Source: Ruminococcus sp. UBA3800
Lineage (GTDB): Bacteria; Bacillota; Clostridia; Oscillospirales; Ruminococcaceae
Direction of reading: 5' to 3'
Assembly: GCA_002368715.1 (NCBI GenBank)
Contig: DFEO01000153.1
Location: 1 to 24,035, forward strand
Length of the DNA stretch: 24,035 nucleotides
Part shown: positions 8,836 to 16,731 of the stretch, one piece after another
Layout: every line of letters starts with the position of its first letter
Numbering within the stretch: the first letter of the stretch is position 1
The notes under the pieces: generated by a model
The model's input: the letters and a program-made list of their open reading frames with translations, nothing else
What the model was told of the DNA's origin: nothing
Databases searched by the model: none
Translations under genes and position numbers: made by a program

Positions 8836-9126
8836 ATGCAGATAACTACTAAACAGAGAGCGGCCTTAAAGGCAATAGGCCAGAAGCTCACACCTGCCTT
8901 TCAGGTGGGCAAGGGCGGCGTGAATGACGCTCAGGCCGCACAGATAGAGGACTACCTCAGAGTTCACGAGATAGTGAAGATATCCGTTCTCGACAACTCT
9001 ATGCTGACAGCCCGTGAGGCGGCAGAGGATATAGCACAGAGAACAGGCGCTATCGTTGTCCACACGATAGGAGCAAAGGCGGTCCTTTATAAGAGAAACG
9101 AGAAGAAGCCCGTTATTGAGATATGA
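8836..9126 (+). CDS. yhbY: YhbY-family (CRM domain) RNA-binding protein
   Basis: The 96-residue product MQITTKQRAALKAIGQKLTP has the CRS1-YhbY (CRM) fold signature, including FQVGKGGVN (the conserved GxGG-type loop) and the EIVKISVLDN segment. The domain fills the whole protein. YhbY proteins associate with pre-50S ribosomal particles and are thought to help ribosome assembly. ATG 8836 is preferred; an in-frame TTG directly before it (8833) would add one residue, and an AGGAATGA site lies at 8822-8829. Its TGA overlaps the ATG of nadD by four bases. The order yhbY-nadD-yqeK-rsfS is a well-known Firmicutes arrangement and supports the assignment. Confidence 0.93.
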   Translation: MQITTKQRAALKAIGQKLTPAFQVGKGGVNDAQAAQIEDYLRVHEIVKISVLDNSMLTAREAAEDIAQRTGAIVVHTIGAKAVLYKRNEKKPVIEI

Positions 9127-9740
9127 GGACAGCTATTTTCGGGGGGACCTTCGACCCTGTACACCTGGGACACAGACACTGTCTTGAGTCGGTGATGAAA
9201 AATGTTGAGCTTGACCGTGTTTTCATCATCCCCGACAGGATACCCCCACACAAGCAGCGCCCGGATATAGCTTCGGGAAATGACAGGCTGGAGATGCTGA
9301 GGCGCACCTTTGCAAACACAAGGGGAGCCGAGATATCGGACTGGGAGCTATGCCGTGAGGGCAAGAGCTATTCAGTGCTGACGATCAGACATTTTCACAG
9401 CCTTTATCCCGATGACAGGCTTTATTTCATAATGGGCAGTGATATGCTTCTGTGCTTCGACAAGTGGTATTGCTGGGAGGAGATCATCTCCATGTGCGCC
9501 CTTATCTGCGTGTCAAGATGCAGCGCAGACAAGGACAGGCTCGGACAAAAAGCCAAAACGCTCAGAGCTGCCGGCGCAGAAGTGATAATAGTTGATGTAG
9601 AGCCCTTTGAGGCTTCGTCCTCGCAGATAAGACAGATGATAAGAAACGGCGAGGATTGCTCGGGCTTTATGGATAAGAATACTCTTGAATATATCAGGAG
9701 CAGAGATCTTTACGCCAAGAGGGATTTTGATGATCGATAA
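9123..9740 (+). CDS. nadD: Nicotinate-nucleotide adenylyltransferase
   Basis: The 205-residue protein starts MRTAIFGGTFDPVHLGHRHC, carrying the nucleotidyltransferase motif GGTFDPVHLGH. It ends with the ASSSQIRQMIRNGED segment, which corresponds to the SSTxIR motif that binds the triphosphate. The segments PDRIPPHKQRPD, FIMGSDMLL and WYCWEEI are typical of NadD. It transfers AMP to nicotinate mononucleotide to form deamido-NAD in NAD synthesis. The start overlaps the yhbY stop (ATGA), and the 3' end overlaps yqeK by 11 bases, so translation is likely coupled. Length is normal. Confidence 0.96.
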   Translation: MRTAIFGGTFDPVHLGHRHCLESVMKNVELDRVFIIPDRIPPHKQRPDIASGNDRLEMLRRTFANTRGAEISDWELCREGKSYSVLTIRHFHSLYPDDRLYFIMGSDMLLCFDKWYCWEEIISMCALICVSRCSADKDRLGQKAKTLRAAGAEVIIVDVEPFEASSSQIRQMIRNGEDCSGFMDKNTLEYIRSRDLYAKRDFDDR

Positions 9741-10317
9741 AAAGCTGATAGGAAAATATAAGACCTATATAAAAGACAAGCTGTCAAAGAAGAGATATAC
9801 TCATTCGGTCAATGTTGCGAATGCGGCGCTGGAGCTTGCAAGACGCTATGGCTGCGATGAGGATAAGGCTTACATAGCAGGGCTTTTGCACGACTGTGCA
9901 AAGGAGATGCCCGTGGAGGAGCAGCTGGCACTGGTAAAGCATTCTCAGCTGGATGTCCACGAGATAGAGCAAAAGGCTGTGCCGCTCTATCATGCGATAG
10001 CAGGAGCCGAGATAGTAAGAGCGGCTCTGGAGATAAAAGACCCCGATATAATATTGGCGATAAGGTATCACACCGTGGGCTGTGCCAATATGAGCAGGCT
10101 TTCGCAGATAGTTTATCTGGCAGATCTGATCTCTGAGGACAGAGATTACAAGGATGTCAAGAAAATGAGAAAAACAGCGTCCCAGAGCCTGGAACGGGCA
10201 ATGTTCGAGGCCTTCCGCTTTTCGATAAAGGATTCGGCAGAAAAGGGCAACCCCATACCGCCGTCTACCTTTTTGGCATATAACGAATTTGCGGCAATGA
10301 TGAAGACGCCGGAATGA
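9730..10317 (+). CDS. yqeK: YqeK, HD-domain symmetrical Ap4A hydrolase family
   Basis: The 195-residue protein has an HD domain: His in KRYTHSVNVANAALELARRY, the HD pair in YIAGLLHDCAKEM, a later His in YHAIAGAEIV, and IRYHTVGCANMSRLSQIVYL followed by ADLISEDRDY. This arrangement matches YqeK, a metal-dependent hydrolase that splits diadenosine tetraphosphate symmetrically into ADP in the characterised members. ATG 9730 is chosen because AGAGGG at 9719-9724 precedes it at good spacing. An in-frame upstream start at 9685 would lie deep in nadD. The nadD-yqeK-rsfS cluster is conserved in Firmicutes. Confidence 0.93.
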   Translation: MIDKKLIGKYKTYIKDKLSKKRYTHSVNVANAALELARRYGCDEDKAYIAGLLHDCAKEMPVEEQLALVKHSQLDVHEIEQKAVPLYHAIAGAEIVRAALEIKDPDIILAIRYHTVGCANMSRLSQIVYLADLISEDRDYKDVKKMRKTASQSLERAMFEAFRFSIKDSAEKGNPIPPSTFLAYNEFAAMMKTPE

Positions 10318-10339
10318 ACCAAGACATAAAGGAGAAAAT

Positions 10340-10708
10340 ATGGAAAAGATAACCTATGAGCAGAAGCTCAGAACGATAATCAAGGCTCTTGATTCAAAGA
10401 GGGGCGAGGATATAAAGATAATAGAGATAAGCGATCTGACTATCGTTGCGGATAGCTTCGTTATCGCCGGAGCATCCTCGACCACACAGACAAAGGCTCT
10501 TGCCGAGGAGGTCGAGTTCAGGCTTTCACAGCTTGGCATCGAGCCTCACCACACCGAGGGCTACGGCCCCAATAACTGGATCCTGCTCGATTACAGCGAT
10601 ATCGTTGTCCATGTGTTCAATAAGGAAACGAGAGACCAGTATAACCTTGAAAGACTGTGGGCAGACGGCAAGGAGATAGACCCGCAGCAGTATCTCGGTG
10701 ATGAATGA
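10340..10708 (+). CDS. rsfS: RsfS, ribosome silencing factor
   Basis: The 122-residue product is a full-length RsfS (DUF143 family). The segments KIIEISDLTIVADSFVIAGA, TKALAEEVEFRLSQLG, HHTEGYGPNNWILLDYSDIV and VHVFNKETRDQYNLERLW follow the family pattern closely. RsfS binds uL14 on the large ribosomal subunit and blocks subunit joining when nutrients are low. ATG 10340 is preceded by AAAGGAG at 10328-10334. The final TGA overlaps the start of the next gene. Position after nadD-yqeK confirms the assignment. Confidence 0.96.
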   Translation: MEKITYEQKLRTIIKALDSKRGEDIKIIEISDLTIVADSFVIAGASSTTQTKALAEEVEFRLSQLGIEPHHTEGYGPNNWILLDYSDIVVHVFNKETRDQYNLERLWADGKEIDPQQYLGDE

Positions 10709-11049
10709 TGAATGATCTTTTCTCGAAGATAGAACCGCCGAAGGCTGCGGCCGCTGTTGGGTGCTGGATGGTGCTCAAAAGCATTATCAATCTGATACTC
10801 GGCTTTTCCGGCGCAAATGCTGCTATGCTGGTGGTGTCGGCAGTGCTCGGCTTCACGCTTGTCAAGGGGCTGCCGTATATGAATATAGTTGCTGCTGTGC
10901 TTCTGGGCTTTGTGGCTGTGTCTCATCTCTGGGACAACCTTATGAATGCAAGGATACTCTACATTGCAGAAGCGGCGTTCGATATGCTGTGCGTGGTCAC
11001 TCTTGTTGTTCCGAAGCAGATGAGAGAGCATTTTAAAAACGAGTTTTAA
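10705..11049 (+). CDS. Small four-helix membrane protein, unknown function
   Basis: I do not recognise this 114-residue protein. It shows four hydrophobic segments at about residues 14-33, 38-54, 59-76 and 83-102. They are joined by very short loops, with a charged tail (PKQMREHFKNEF). No catalytic motif is visible. The start is either ATG 10705 or the adjacent in-frame ATG 10708. The first overlaps the rsfS stop by four bases (ATGA), so translation is probably coupled to rsfS, and no strong ribosome-binding site is seen. Codon use resembles the neighbours. A 124-base gap separates it from leuS. It is real on grounds of position, coupling and consistent membrane topology. Confidence 0.7.
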   Translation: MMNDLFSKIEPPKAAAAVGCWMVLKSIINLILGFSGANAAMLVVSAVLGFTLVKGLPYMNIVAAVLLGFVAVSHLWDNLMNARILYIAEAAFDMLCVVTLVVPKQMREHFKNEF

Positions 11050-11173
11050 AACCAGCTCATTCTGATGCAGACACAGCAGATCACAAAACAGTCCGAGGTA
11101 TCACGAGCTTATCAGAAAGTATGAGAGCGAAGAGCTTGATAAAGAATAATATTTTGAAAAGGATTGATAGAAT
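11050..11173 (+). other. Gap before leuS, no clear element
   Basis: These 124 bases between the membrane protein gene and leuS hold no T-box motif, no strong terminator and no convincing promoter. Near 11099-11147 one frame reads YHELIRKYESEELDKE then TAA, which looks protein-like but has no start in its frame. A neighbouring frame has an ATG at 11065 and 19 codons. It may be the worn-out tail of a gene, or chance. A weak AAAAGG site at 11157-11162 precedes the leuS ATG. Confidence 0.35.
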
Positions 11174-13582
11174 ATGAAAAACTACGATTTCAAAGCTGTC
11201 GAGGCTAAGTGGCAGCAGTTCTGGGACGAGGACGAGACCTTCAAGGCTTCAGACGACCACAGCAAAAAGAAGTTCTACGGCCTTGTAGAGTTTCCCTATC
11301 CCTCCGGTCACGGTATGCACGTAGGCCATATCAAGGCTTATTCGGGACTTGAGGTGGTTTCCAGAAAGAGAAGGCTCCAGGGTTATAATGTGCTTTTCCC
11401 GATAGGCTTTGACGCTTACGGCCTGCCCACCGAGAACTCGGCTATCAAGTTCGGTGTCCACCCAAGACAGATAACCGATGAGAACATAAAGAAGTTCACT
11501 TCCCAGCTCAAGCGTGTTGGCTTTTCCTTTGACTGGTCAAGAGTTGTCGATACCACTGATGAGAACTATTATAAGTGGACTCAGTGGATATTCCTCAAGA
11601 TGTTTGAAAACGGCCTTGTTTTCAGAGACAAGACCCTTGTAAACTATTGCCCGAGCTGTAAGGTCGTTCTGTCGAACGAGGACTCTCAGGGCGGCAAGTG
11701 CGATATCTGCCACAGTGATATCGTTCAGAAGACAAAAGAGGTATGGTATCTCAGGATAACCGAGTATGCCGACAAGCTGCTCGAAGGCCTTAAAGATGTG
11801 GACTATCTTCCCAATATCAAGCTCCAGCAGGAGAACTGGATAGGCAAGTCCACAGGTGCGTTCGTTGACTTCACCATCAAGGAAAACGGCGAGAAGATGC
11901 GTATCTATACCACTCGTCCCGATACCCTTTACGGCGTGACCTTTATGGTAATGGCTCCCGAGCATCCGCTCATCGAGAAGTATCGTGACAGCATAGCTAA
12001 TATCGCAGAGCTCGATGCTTATAAGGCCGAGTGCGCAAAGAAGAGCGAGTTTGAGAGAACTCAGCTTGTCAAGGACAAGACAGGTGTTAAGATCGACGGT
12101 TTCACTGCGGTCAATCCTGTCACCGGCAAGGAGATACCGATCTACATCTCAGACTATGTAATGATGGGCTACGGAACAGGCGCTATAATGGCGGTGCCGG
12201 CTCACGACACAAGAGATTATGAGTTTGCAAAGAAGTTCGGTATCGACATCATCGAGGTCATCAAGGGCGGCGACATAAGCGTTGAAGCCTATACCGGTGA
12301 CGGCGAGATGGTAAATTCGGGCGAGCTCAACGGAATAAAAAACAAGAAGGACGCCATTGCCAAAATGCTGGAGGTGCTGGCAAAGCTCGGCTGCGGCGAG
12401 GCAGGCGTTCAGTATAAGATGAAGGACTGGGCCTTCAACAGACAGAGATATTGGGGCGAGCCTATCCCGATAGTTCACTGTGAGGACTGCGGAATGGTGG
12501 CTGTGCCTTATGAGGAGCTGCCGCTGAGACTTCCTCCTGTCGATGACTTCAAGCCCGGAACGGACGGTGAGTCGCCGCTTGCAAGGATAGAGAGCTTTGT
12601 AAAGTGCAAGTGCCCCAAATGCGGCAGGGACGCAAGAAGAGAGACCGACACTATGCCCCAGTGGGCAGGCTCCTCGTGGTACTTCCTCAGATACTGCGAC
12701 CCTCACAATGATGACGAGTTCGCTGCTCAGGAAGAGCTGAAATACTGGCTGCCCGTGGACTGGTATAACGGCGGTATGGAGCACGTTACACGTCATATGA
12801 TCTATTCTCGTTTCTGGCACAAGTTCCTCTTTGATCTAGGTCTTGTTCCCACAGCAGAGCCTTATGCCAAGAGAACAGCTCAGGGCCTTATCCTCGGTAC
12901 TGACGGCGAGAAGATGTCCAAGTCAAGAGGCAATGTCGTTGACCCCAACGATGTAGTTGATGAGTTCGGTGCAGATGTTCTGAGGCTGTATGTCCTGTTT
13001 ATGGGCGACTACGAAAAGGCAGCGCCCTGGAGCGAGAACAGCGTTAAGGGCTGCAAGAGGTTCGTTGACCGTATTTGGGCGCTCCAGGACAAGGTGACCG
13101 AGGGCAGCGATTACAGCGATGCTCTGAGGAGCTCTATGCACAAGACCATAAAGAAGGTCACAGAGGACATCGAAGCGATGAAGTTCAACACAGCTATCGC
13201 TGCTATGATGAGCCTGCTCAATGAGATATACAGTGTGGGAAGCATAACAAAGAAGGAATTCAGGGATCTGCTTATCATCCTTTATCCTTTTGCTCCGCAC
13301 ATCACCGAGGAGCTTTACCAGCTGATAGGCTGCGAGGGCATACTCAGTCATCAGGAGTGGGTAAGCTTTGATGAGGCTTTGTGTGTTGACAAGACTATCG
13401 AGATCGTTGCTCAGATAAACGGCAAGATCAGGGCAAAGCTTATGATCGCAGCAGATGCAGACAAGGACGAGGTGATCGCTCTTGCAAAGGCTGATGCGGC
13501 AGTGGCAAAGGATCTTGACGGCAAGAATATAATCAAGGAGATCTATGTTCCCGGCAAGCTTGTAAATATAGTTGCAAAATAA
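11174..13582 (+). CDS. leuS: Leucyl-tRNA synthetase
   Basis: The 802-residue enzyme carries the class I HIGH-type motif PYPSGHGMHVGH at 41-52 and KMSKS at 580-584 (in GEKMSKSRGN). The CP1 editing domain is shown by TTRPDTLYGVTFMVMAPEHP and VPAHDTRDYEFAKKFG. Two cysteine sets, CPSC with CDIC early and CEDC with CPKC later, fit zinc-binding inserts. The segment MPQWAGSSWYFLRYCDP and the C-terminal anticodon-binding region complete the bacterial LeuRS. It charges tRNA-Leu. ATG 11174 is the family start. Leader control by a T-box, common for this gene in Firmicutes, is not visible here. The gene probably ends the long upstream operon. Confidence 0.98.
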   Translation: MKNYDFKAVEAKWQQFWDEDETFKASDDHSKKKFYGLVEFPYPSGHGMHVGHIKAYSGLEVVSRKRRLQGYNVLFPIGFDAYGLPTENSAIKFGVHPRQITDENIKKFTSQLKRVGFSFDWSRVVDTTDENYYKWTQWIFLKMFENGLVFRDKTLVNYCPSCKVVLSNEDSQGGKCDICHSDIVQKTKEVWYLRITEYADKLLEGLKDVDYLPNIKLQQENWIGKSTGAFVDFTIKENGEKMRIYTTRPDTLYGVTFMVMAPEHPLIEKYRDSIANIAELDAYKAECAKKSEFERTQLVKDKTGVKIDGFTAVNPVTGKEIPIYISDYVMMGYGTGAIMAVPAHDTRDYEFAKKFGIDIIEVIKGGDISVEAYTGDGEMVNSGELNGIKNKKDAIAKMLEVLAKLGCGEAGVQYKMKDWAFNRQRYWGEPIPIVHCEDCGMVAVPYEELPLRLPPVDDFKPGTDGESPLARIESFVKCKCPKCGRDARRETDTMPQWAGSSWYFLRYCDPHNDDEFAAQEELKYWLPVDWYNGGMEHVTRHMIYSRFWHKFLFDLGLVPTAEPYAKRTAQGLILGTDGEKMSKSRGNVVDPNDVVDEFGADVLRLYVLFMGDYEKAAPWSENSVKGCKRFVDRIWALQDKVTEGSDYSDALRSSMHKTIKKVTEDIEAMKFNTAIAAMMSLLNEIYSVGSITKKEFRDLLIILYPFAPHITEELYQLIGCEGILSHQEWVSFDEALCVDKTIEIVAQINGKIRAKLMIAADADKDEVIALAKADAAVAKDLDGKNIIKEIYVPGKLVNIVAK

Positions 13583-13606
13583 TTTGTTAAAAATAAAGAA
13601 ATACTA

Positions 13607-13635
13607 TTGACTTTTTTGTGGGAATGTGATATACT
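13607..13635 (+). promoter_or_regulatory. Sigma-A promoter for rpsU
   Basis: A -35 box TTGACT (13607-13612) and -10 box TATACT (13630-13635) are separated by 17 bases, close to the consensus. Transcription would start near 13642, giving a leader of about 170 bases before rpsU. It lies 25 bases after the leuS stop, and no terminator is visible in between. Confidence 0.85.
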
Positions 13636-13651
13636 CTGTATGTAATTGTTT

Positions 13652-13800
13652 TTGGTTTTGAGGCTATGCGGTATAAGGACAGAGACACTGCAGAATAAGC
13701 AGTTGGGAGACCGCTTCTCACGAGAGTGGCATTCGCCTTCACTATCACCGTTTTACGCACAGCCGACCGGCAGTTACCTCTGTCATAAGGTGGCAAAGGG
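13652..13800 (+). promoter_or_regulatory. Structured 5' leader of rpsU
   Basis: The untranslated leader between the promoter and rpsU shows nested pairings that I found by eye. GCGGT near 13659 pairs with ACCGC near 13712 and encloses ACTGC/GCAGT. AGTG with CACT forms a second hairpin around 13726-13741. GCC-ACC near 13764 pairs with GGTGGC near 13791 and encloses CAG/CTG, just before the ribosome-binding site. I cannot assign it to a known family. Its placement suggests translational control, possibly by bS21 itself, but that is inference. Confidence 0.5.
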
Positions 13801-13811
13801 AGGGAATAATT

Positions 13812-13985
13812 TTGGCAGAAATTCGTGTTGGTAAGAACGAAACTCTGGATACAGCGCTCAAGCGTTTTAAGAGATCATGCGCAAGAGACGGCGTTATCGC
13901 TGAGGTTCGTAAGAGAGAACACTACGAAAAGCCTTCGGTAAAGCGCAAGAAGAAGTCCGAAGCTGCTCGTAAGCGTAAATATTGA
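13812..13985 (+). CDS. rpsU: Ribosomal protein bS21
   Basis: This short gene encodes 57 residues, starting M(TTG)[19 protein letters not shown] and ending in a basic tail [14 protein letters not shown]. This is the normal size and pattern of bS21, including the [24 protein letters not shown] region. The protein sits near the platform and 3' end of 16S rRNA in the small subunit and helps initiation. TTG 13812 is preceded by a strong GGGAGGG site at 13799-13805, and no other in-frame start fits. The gene is flanked by its own promoter and terminator, so it can be expressed alone. The TTG start together with a structured leader suggests its synthesis is tuned at the translation step. Confidence 0.93.
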   Translation: MAEIRVGKNETLDTALKRFKRSCARDGVIAEVRKREHYEKPSVKRKKKSEAARKRKY

Positions 13986-13992
13986 TAACATC

Positions 13993-14026
13993 AAAGCGGG
14001 CATCTTTGTATGTCCGCTTTTTGTTT
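13993..14026 (+). terminator. Intrinsic terminator after rpsU
   Basis: AAAGCGGGCAT (13993-14003) pairs with ATGTCCGCTTT (14010-14020) around the loop CTTTGT. The stem has 11 pairs with one G-U. A T-rich run (TTTTTGTTTT) follows. It ends the rpsU transcript only 13 bases before the yqeG start. Confidence 0.88.
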
Positions 14027-14038
14027 TAGGAGAAAGCT

Positions 14039-14542
14039 ATGTTTATTTTCAAACCAACTTATGTGTTTGACAAGGTGGTCGATATCAGGCCGGAGTTTCT
14101 TGAAAGAAAGCATATAAAGGGGCTCATACTAGACCTTGACAACACGCTGACTACGCACAATAATCCCATAGTACCGGAGTCCAGCCTTGGGTGGATAGCG
14201 GATATGAAGGCGGCAGGGATAAGGCTTATGATAGTTTCAAACAATCATGCGCCGAGAGTCGAGCCTTTTGCCGAGCAGCTGGGGATAGAGTTTGTCAGCG
14301 AGGGCAAAAAGCCGCTGACCTTCGGCTATAACAGGGCAGTGAAGAAAATGGGACTGAAAAAGGCTGATGTTGCGGCTGTGGGCGACCAGATCTTTACGGA
14401 TATAATGGGCTCAAATCTCTGCGGCATAAGGTCGGTTTTCGTCTTTCCCATAAAGCCCGAGGGGAGCCTGCCTTTCAGGTTCAAGAGGATGATAGAAAAA
14501 CCGCTGCTGCCCAAGCTGCCGGATAACAAGGCGGACGCTTAA
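14039..14542 (+). CDS. yqeG: YqeG, HAD superfamily IIIA phosphatase
   Basis: The 167-residue protein has the HAD motif I LILDLDNTL with Asp32 and Asp34, motif II in MIVSNN, a conserved Lys in EGKKPL and motif III in VAAVGDQIFTDIMGSN. This fits the YqeG group of HAD IIIA phosphatases, related to mitochondrial phosphatidylglycerophosphate phosphatase (Gep4/PTPMT-type function). A role as PGP phosphatase is proposed for the family but is not provable here. The start ATG 14039 is preceded by AGGAGAAAG. It stands 13 bases before aroQ. Unlike the common yqeG-yqeH order, no yqeH follows. Confidence 0.9.
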   Translation: MFIFKPTYVFDKVVDIRPEFLERKHIKGLILDLDNTLTTHNNPIVPESSLGWIADMKAAGIRLMIVSNNHAPRVEPFAEQLGIEFVSEGKKPLTFGYNRAVKKMGLKKADVAAVGDQIFTDIMGSNLCGIRSVFVFPIKPEGSLPFRFKRMIEKPLLPKLPDNKADA

Positions 14543-14555
14543 AGGAGAGGATATT

Positions 14556-14999
14556 ATGAAAAAAGTTTTAGTTATGCACGGACCCAACCTTAACCTTCTG
14601 GGAGAGCGTGAGCCCGGTATCTATGGGACAGATACCTTCGAGTCTGTGAATGAGGAGATAAAGGCTGCGGCAAAGCAGCTGGGCTTTGAGTGTGAGGTGT
14701 TCCAGTCAAACAGCGAGGGCGCACTGATAGATAAGCTCCACGAAAGCCGCCTTGACTGTGCGGGCGTTGTGCTAAACGCAGGTGCGTACACACATTACAG
14801 CTATGCAATAAGGGATGCTATCGCCGCTATAAAGATACCGGTGGTGGAGGTACATATCTCGAACGTTCACTCCCGTGATGAGTTTCGGTCGAAGTCCGTT
14901 ATCTCGCCTGTCTGCGCCGGCGTTATCGCAGGGTTCGGCAAGAATTCCTATATCCTCGGGCTGAGGGCACTTAAAGACATAACGGAGGCGCAGGGCTGA
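14556..14999 (+). CDS. aroQ: 3-dehydroquinate dehydratase, type II
   Basis: The 147-residue protein begins MKKVLVMHGPNLNLLGEREP with GIYG directly after, the type II dehydroquinase signature. Arg18 and Tyr23 correspond to the active-site arginine and base. LNAGAYTHYSYAIRDAI and VVEVHISNVHSRDEFR supply the substrate-binding loop and the catalytic histidine. The enzyme dehydrates 3-dehydroquinate in the shikimate pathway and forms a dodecamer in known members. AAAGGAGAGG at 14541-14550 is a strong ribosome-binding site. Its TGA overlaps the next ATG by one base, coupling it to pepQ, as in the aroQ-pepQ-efp arrangement of many Firmicutes. Confidence 0.97.
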   Translation: MKKVLVMHGPNLNLLGEREPGIYGTDTFESVNEEIKAAAKQLGFECEVFQSNSEGALIDKLHESRLDCAGVVLNAGAYTHYSYAIRDAIAAIKIPVVEVHISNVHSRDEFRSKSVISPVCAGVIAGFGKNSYILGLRALKDITEAQG

Positions 15000-16060
15000 T
15001 GACACATATCGAACAGCTGAAGCAGAGCCTTGAAGAGAACACCTGTGTGCTTATCGACAGCGATGTGAACAGACGCTATTTCACGGGAATGAAGTCAAGT
15101 GCGGGAACGCTTCTTGTGTTTCGGGATGCGGCTTATTTCATCATAGACTTTCGCTATATCGAAAAGGCGAAAAAGACCGTTCACGGCTGTGATGTCATTT
15201 TGCAGAACAAGCTGTATGAGCAGCTTTGCTCCCTGATAGAGAAGCACGGTGCAAAAAAGGTCTTTATCGACAGCAGCGTGTGTACGGTGCAGCAGCTGTC
15301 AGTGCTAAGAGGAAAGCTTTGCGCCGAGGTCGTTTCTGACGATACGCTCTCAAAGCTGATATCATCGCTAAGGATCGTCAAGACCCGTGAGGAGCTCGAA
15401 AAAATGACGGCCGCTCAGCGCATCGCTGAGAAGGGCCTTGCTCATATGACGGAGTTTATCCGTGAGGGAAGAACGGAAAAAGAGATACAGCTCGAGCTTG
15501 ACTACTATATGCTTTCCCACGGTGCCGAGGCGCTTTCGTTTGACACGATAGCTCTTTCAGGCCCGAACACCTCGCTGCCTCACGGTGTGCCCTCGGACAG
15601 AAAGGTGAAAAACGGCGAGTTCGTACTGCTGGACTTCGGTGCGGTCGTTGACGGCTGGCACAGCGATATGACAAGGACCTTCTGTGTGGGTGAGCCTACG
15701 GAGGAAATGAGAAAGGTCTATGATATAGTCCTGCGTGCCCAGAAGGCAGGGCTAGGAGCTGTGAGGGCAGGTATAAGCGGAAGAGCGCTTGATGCGGTGT
15801 CGAGAAAGGTGATAGCCGATGAGGGCTATGGAGATGCTTTCGGTCATTCGCTCGGTCATGGTGTGGGTATGGAGATCCACGAAAGCCCCTATGCTTCTCC
15901 GAGTGCCGATGACACCATAAAAGCGGGAAGCGTCGTCACCGTGGAGCCGGGGATCTATCTTGAGGGCAGGTTTGGTGTCAGGATAGAGGATTTTGTTATC
16001 GTGACCGAAGATGGCTGTGTGAATATGACAGAGGCGCCAAAGGAGCTTGTCTGTCTGTAA
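14999..16060 (+). CDS. pepQ: M24-family Xaa-Pro aminopeptidase
   Basis: The 353-residue protein has a creatinase-like N-terminal domain (1-125) and the pita-bread metallopeptidase domain. The five expected metal ligands are present: Asp212 and Asp223 (LLDFGAVVDGWHSDMTRT), His287 (LGHGVGMEIHE), Glu316 (VEPGIY) and Glu330 (RIED). It removes N-terminal residues preceding proline, or splits X-Pro dipeptides; sequence alone does not separate the two, so the symbol is tentative (papA/yqhT in related genomes). It is coupled to aroQ and stands before efp, which helps ribosomes pass proline runs. Confidence 0.92.
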   Translation: MTHIEQLKQSLEENTCVLIDSDVNRRYFTGMKSSAGTLLVFRDAAYFIIDFRYIEKAKKTVHGCDVILQNKLYEQLCSLIEKHGAKKVFIDSSVCTVQQLSVLRGKLCAEVVSDDTLSKLISSLRIVKTREELEKMTAAQRIAEKGLAHMTEFIREGRTEKEIQLELDYYMLSHGAEALSFDTIALSGPNTSLPHGVPSDRKVKNGEFVLLDFGAVVDGWHSDMTRTFCVGEPTEEMRKVYDIVLRAQKAGLGAVRAGISGRALDAVSRKVIADEGYGDAFGHSLGHGVGMEIHESPYASPSADDTIKAGSVVTVEPGIYLEGRFGVRIEDFVIVTEDGCVNMTEAPKELVCL

Positions 16061-16096
16061 AATTTTTGTGAGAATGGAAAAAATGTTTAAAAGCCC

Positions 16097-16125
16097 TTGC
16101 AATATTGCATATTATGTGTTAAAAT
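16097..16125 (+). promoter_or_regulatory. Promoter for efp
   Basis: A -35-like TTGCAA (16097-16102) and -10-like TAAAAT (16120-16125) are spaced by 17 bases, in an AT-rich stretch after pepQ. Transcription would start near 16132, about 40 bases before the efp start. No terminator is seen between pepQ and this promoter, so efp may also be read from upstream. Confidence 0.7.
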
Positions 16126-16173
16126 AGTATTGTAAGTATTTATGCTTTGAAAAATCAATGGAGGTATAAAATA

Positions 16174-16731
16174 ATGGTAACTGCTGGCGATTTCAGAAAC
16201 GGAATGACTTTTGAGGAAGACGGCAATGTAATGCAGATCGTGGAATTTCAGCACGTTAAGCCCGGTAAGGGTGCAGCCTTTGTAAGAGCAAAGGTCAGAA
16301 ACGTTATTTCGGGTTCCGTGGTAGAAAAGACCTATAACCCCACAGCTAAGTTCCCGACAGCTTATGTCGAGAGAAAGGATATGGAGTATTCCTATAATGA
16401 CGGCGATCTTTATTACTTTATGGATCCCGAGAGCTATGAGCTCGTGCCTGTAAACAAGTCCGAGCTTTCCGACAACTTCAAGTTCGTTAAGGAGAACATG
16501 GTATGTAAGATACTTTCCTACAAGGGCACTGTATTCGGTGTTGAGCCTCCTTACTTTGTTGATCTTGAGGTAACAGAGACAGAGCCCGGAATAAAGGGCG
16601 ATACCGCTACAAACACAACAAAGCCCGCAACTGTTGAGACAGGTGCAGAGATCAGAGTTCCTCTGTTCATCAACACCGGCGACAGGATCAGGATCGACAC
16701 ACGTACCTGCGAGTACATGGAGCGTGCATAA
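16174..16731 (+). CDS. efp: Elongation factor P
   Basis: The 185-residue protein has the three-domain EF-P layout: an N-terminal KOW-like domain, then two OB folds ending in [17 protein letters not shown]. Lys32 in [10 protein letters not shown] is the tip residue that is modified or contacts the peptidyl-transferase centre in known EF-Ps. EF-P relieves ribosome stalling at polyproline. ATG 16174 is chosen because GGAGG at 16160-16164 precedes it and the family N-terminus ([12 protein letters not shown]) follows. An in-frame TTG at 16147 has no support. The location after pepQ is conserved in Firmicutes. Confidence 0.97.
   Translation: MVTAGDFRNGMTFEEDGNVMQIVEFQHVKPGKGAAFVRAKVRNVISGSVVEKTYNPTAKFPTAYVERKDMEYSYNDGDLYYFMDPESYELVPVNKSELSDNFKFVKENMVCKILSYKGTVFGVEPPYFVDLEVTETEPGIKGDTATNTTKPATVETGAEIRVPLFINTGDRIRIDTRTCEYMERA

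Noticed and set aside
11050..11173. T-box for leuS
   Set aside because: No GGGTGG-type T-box sequence or stem I is present in the short gap.
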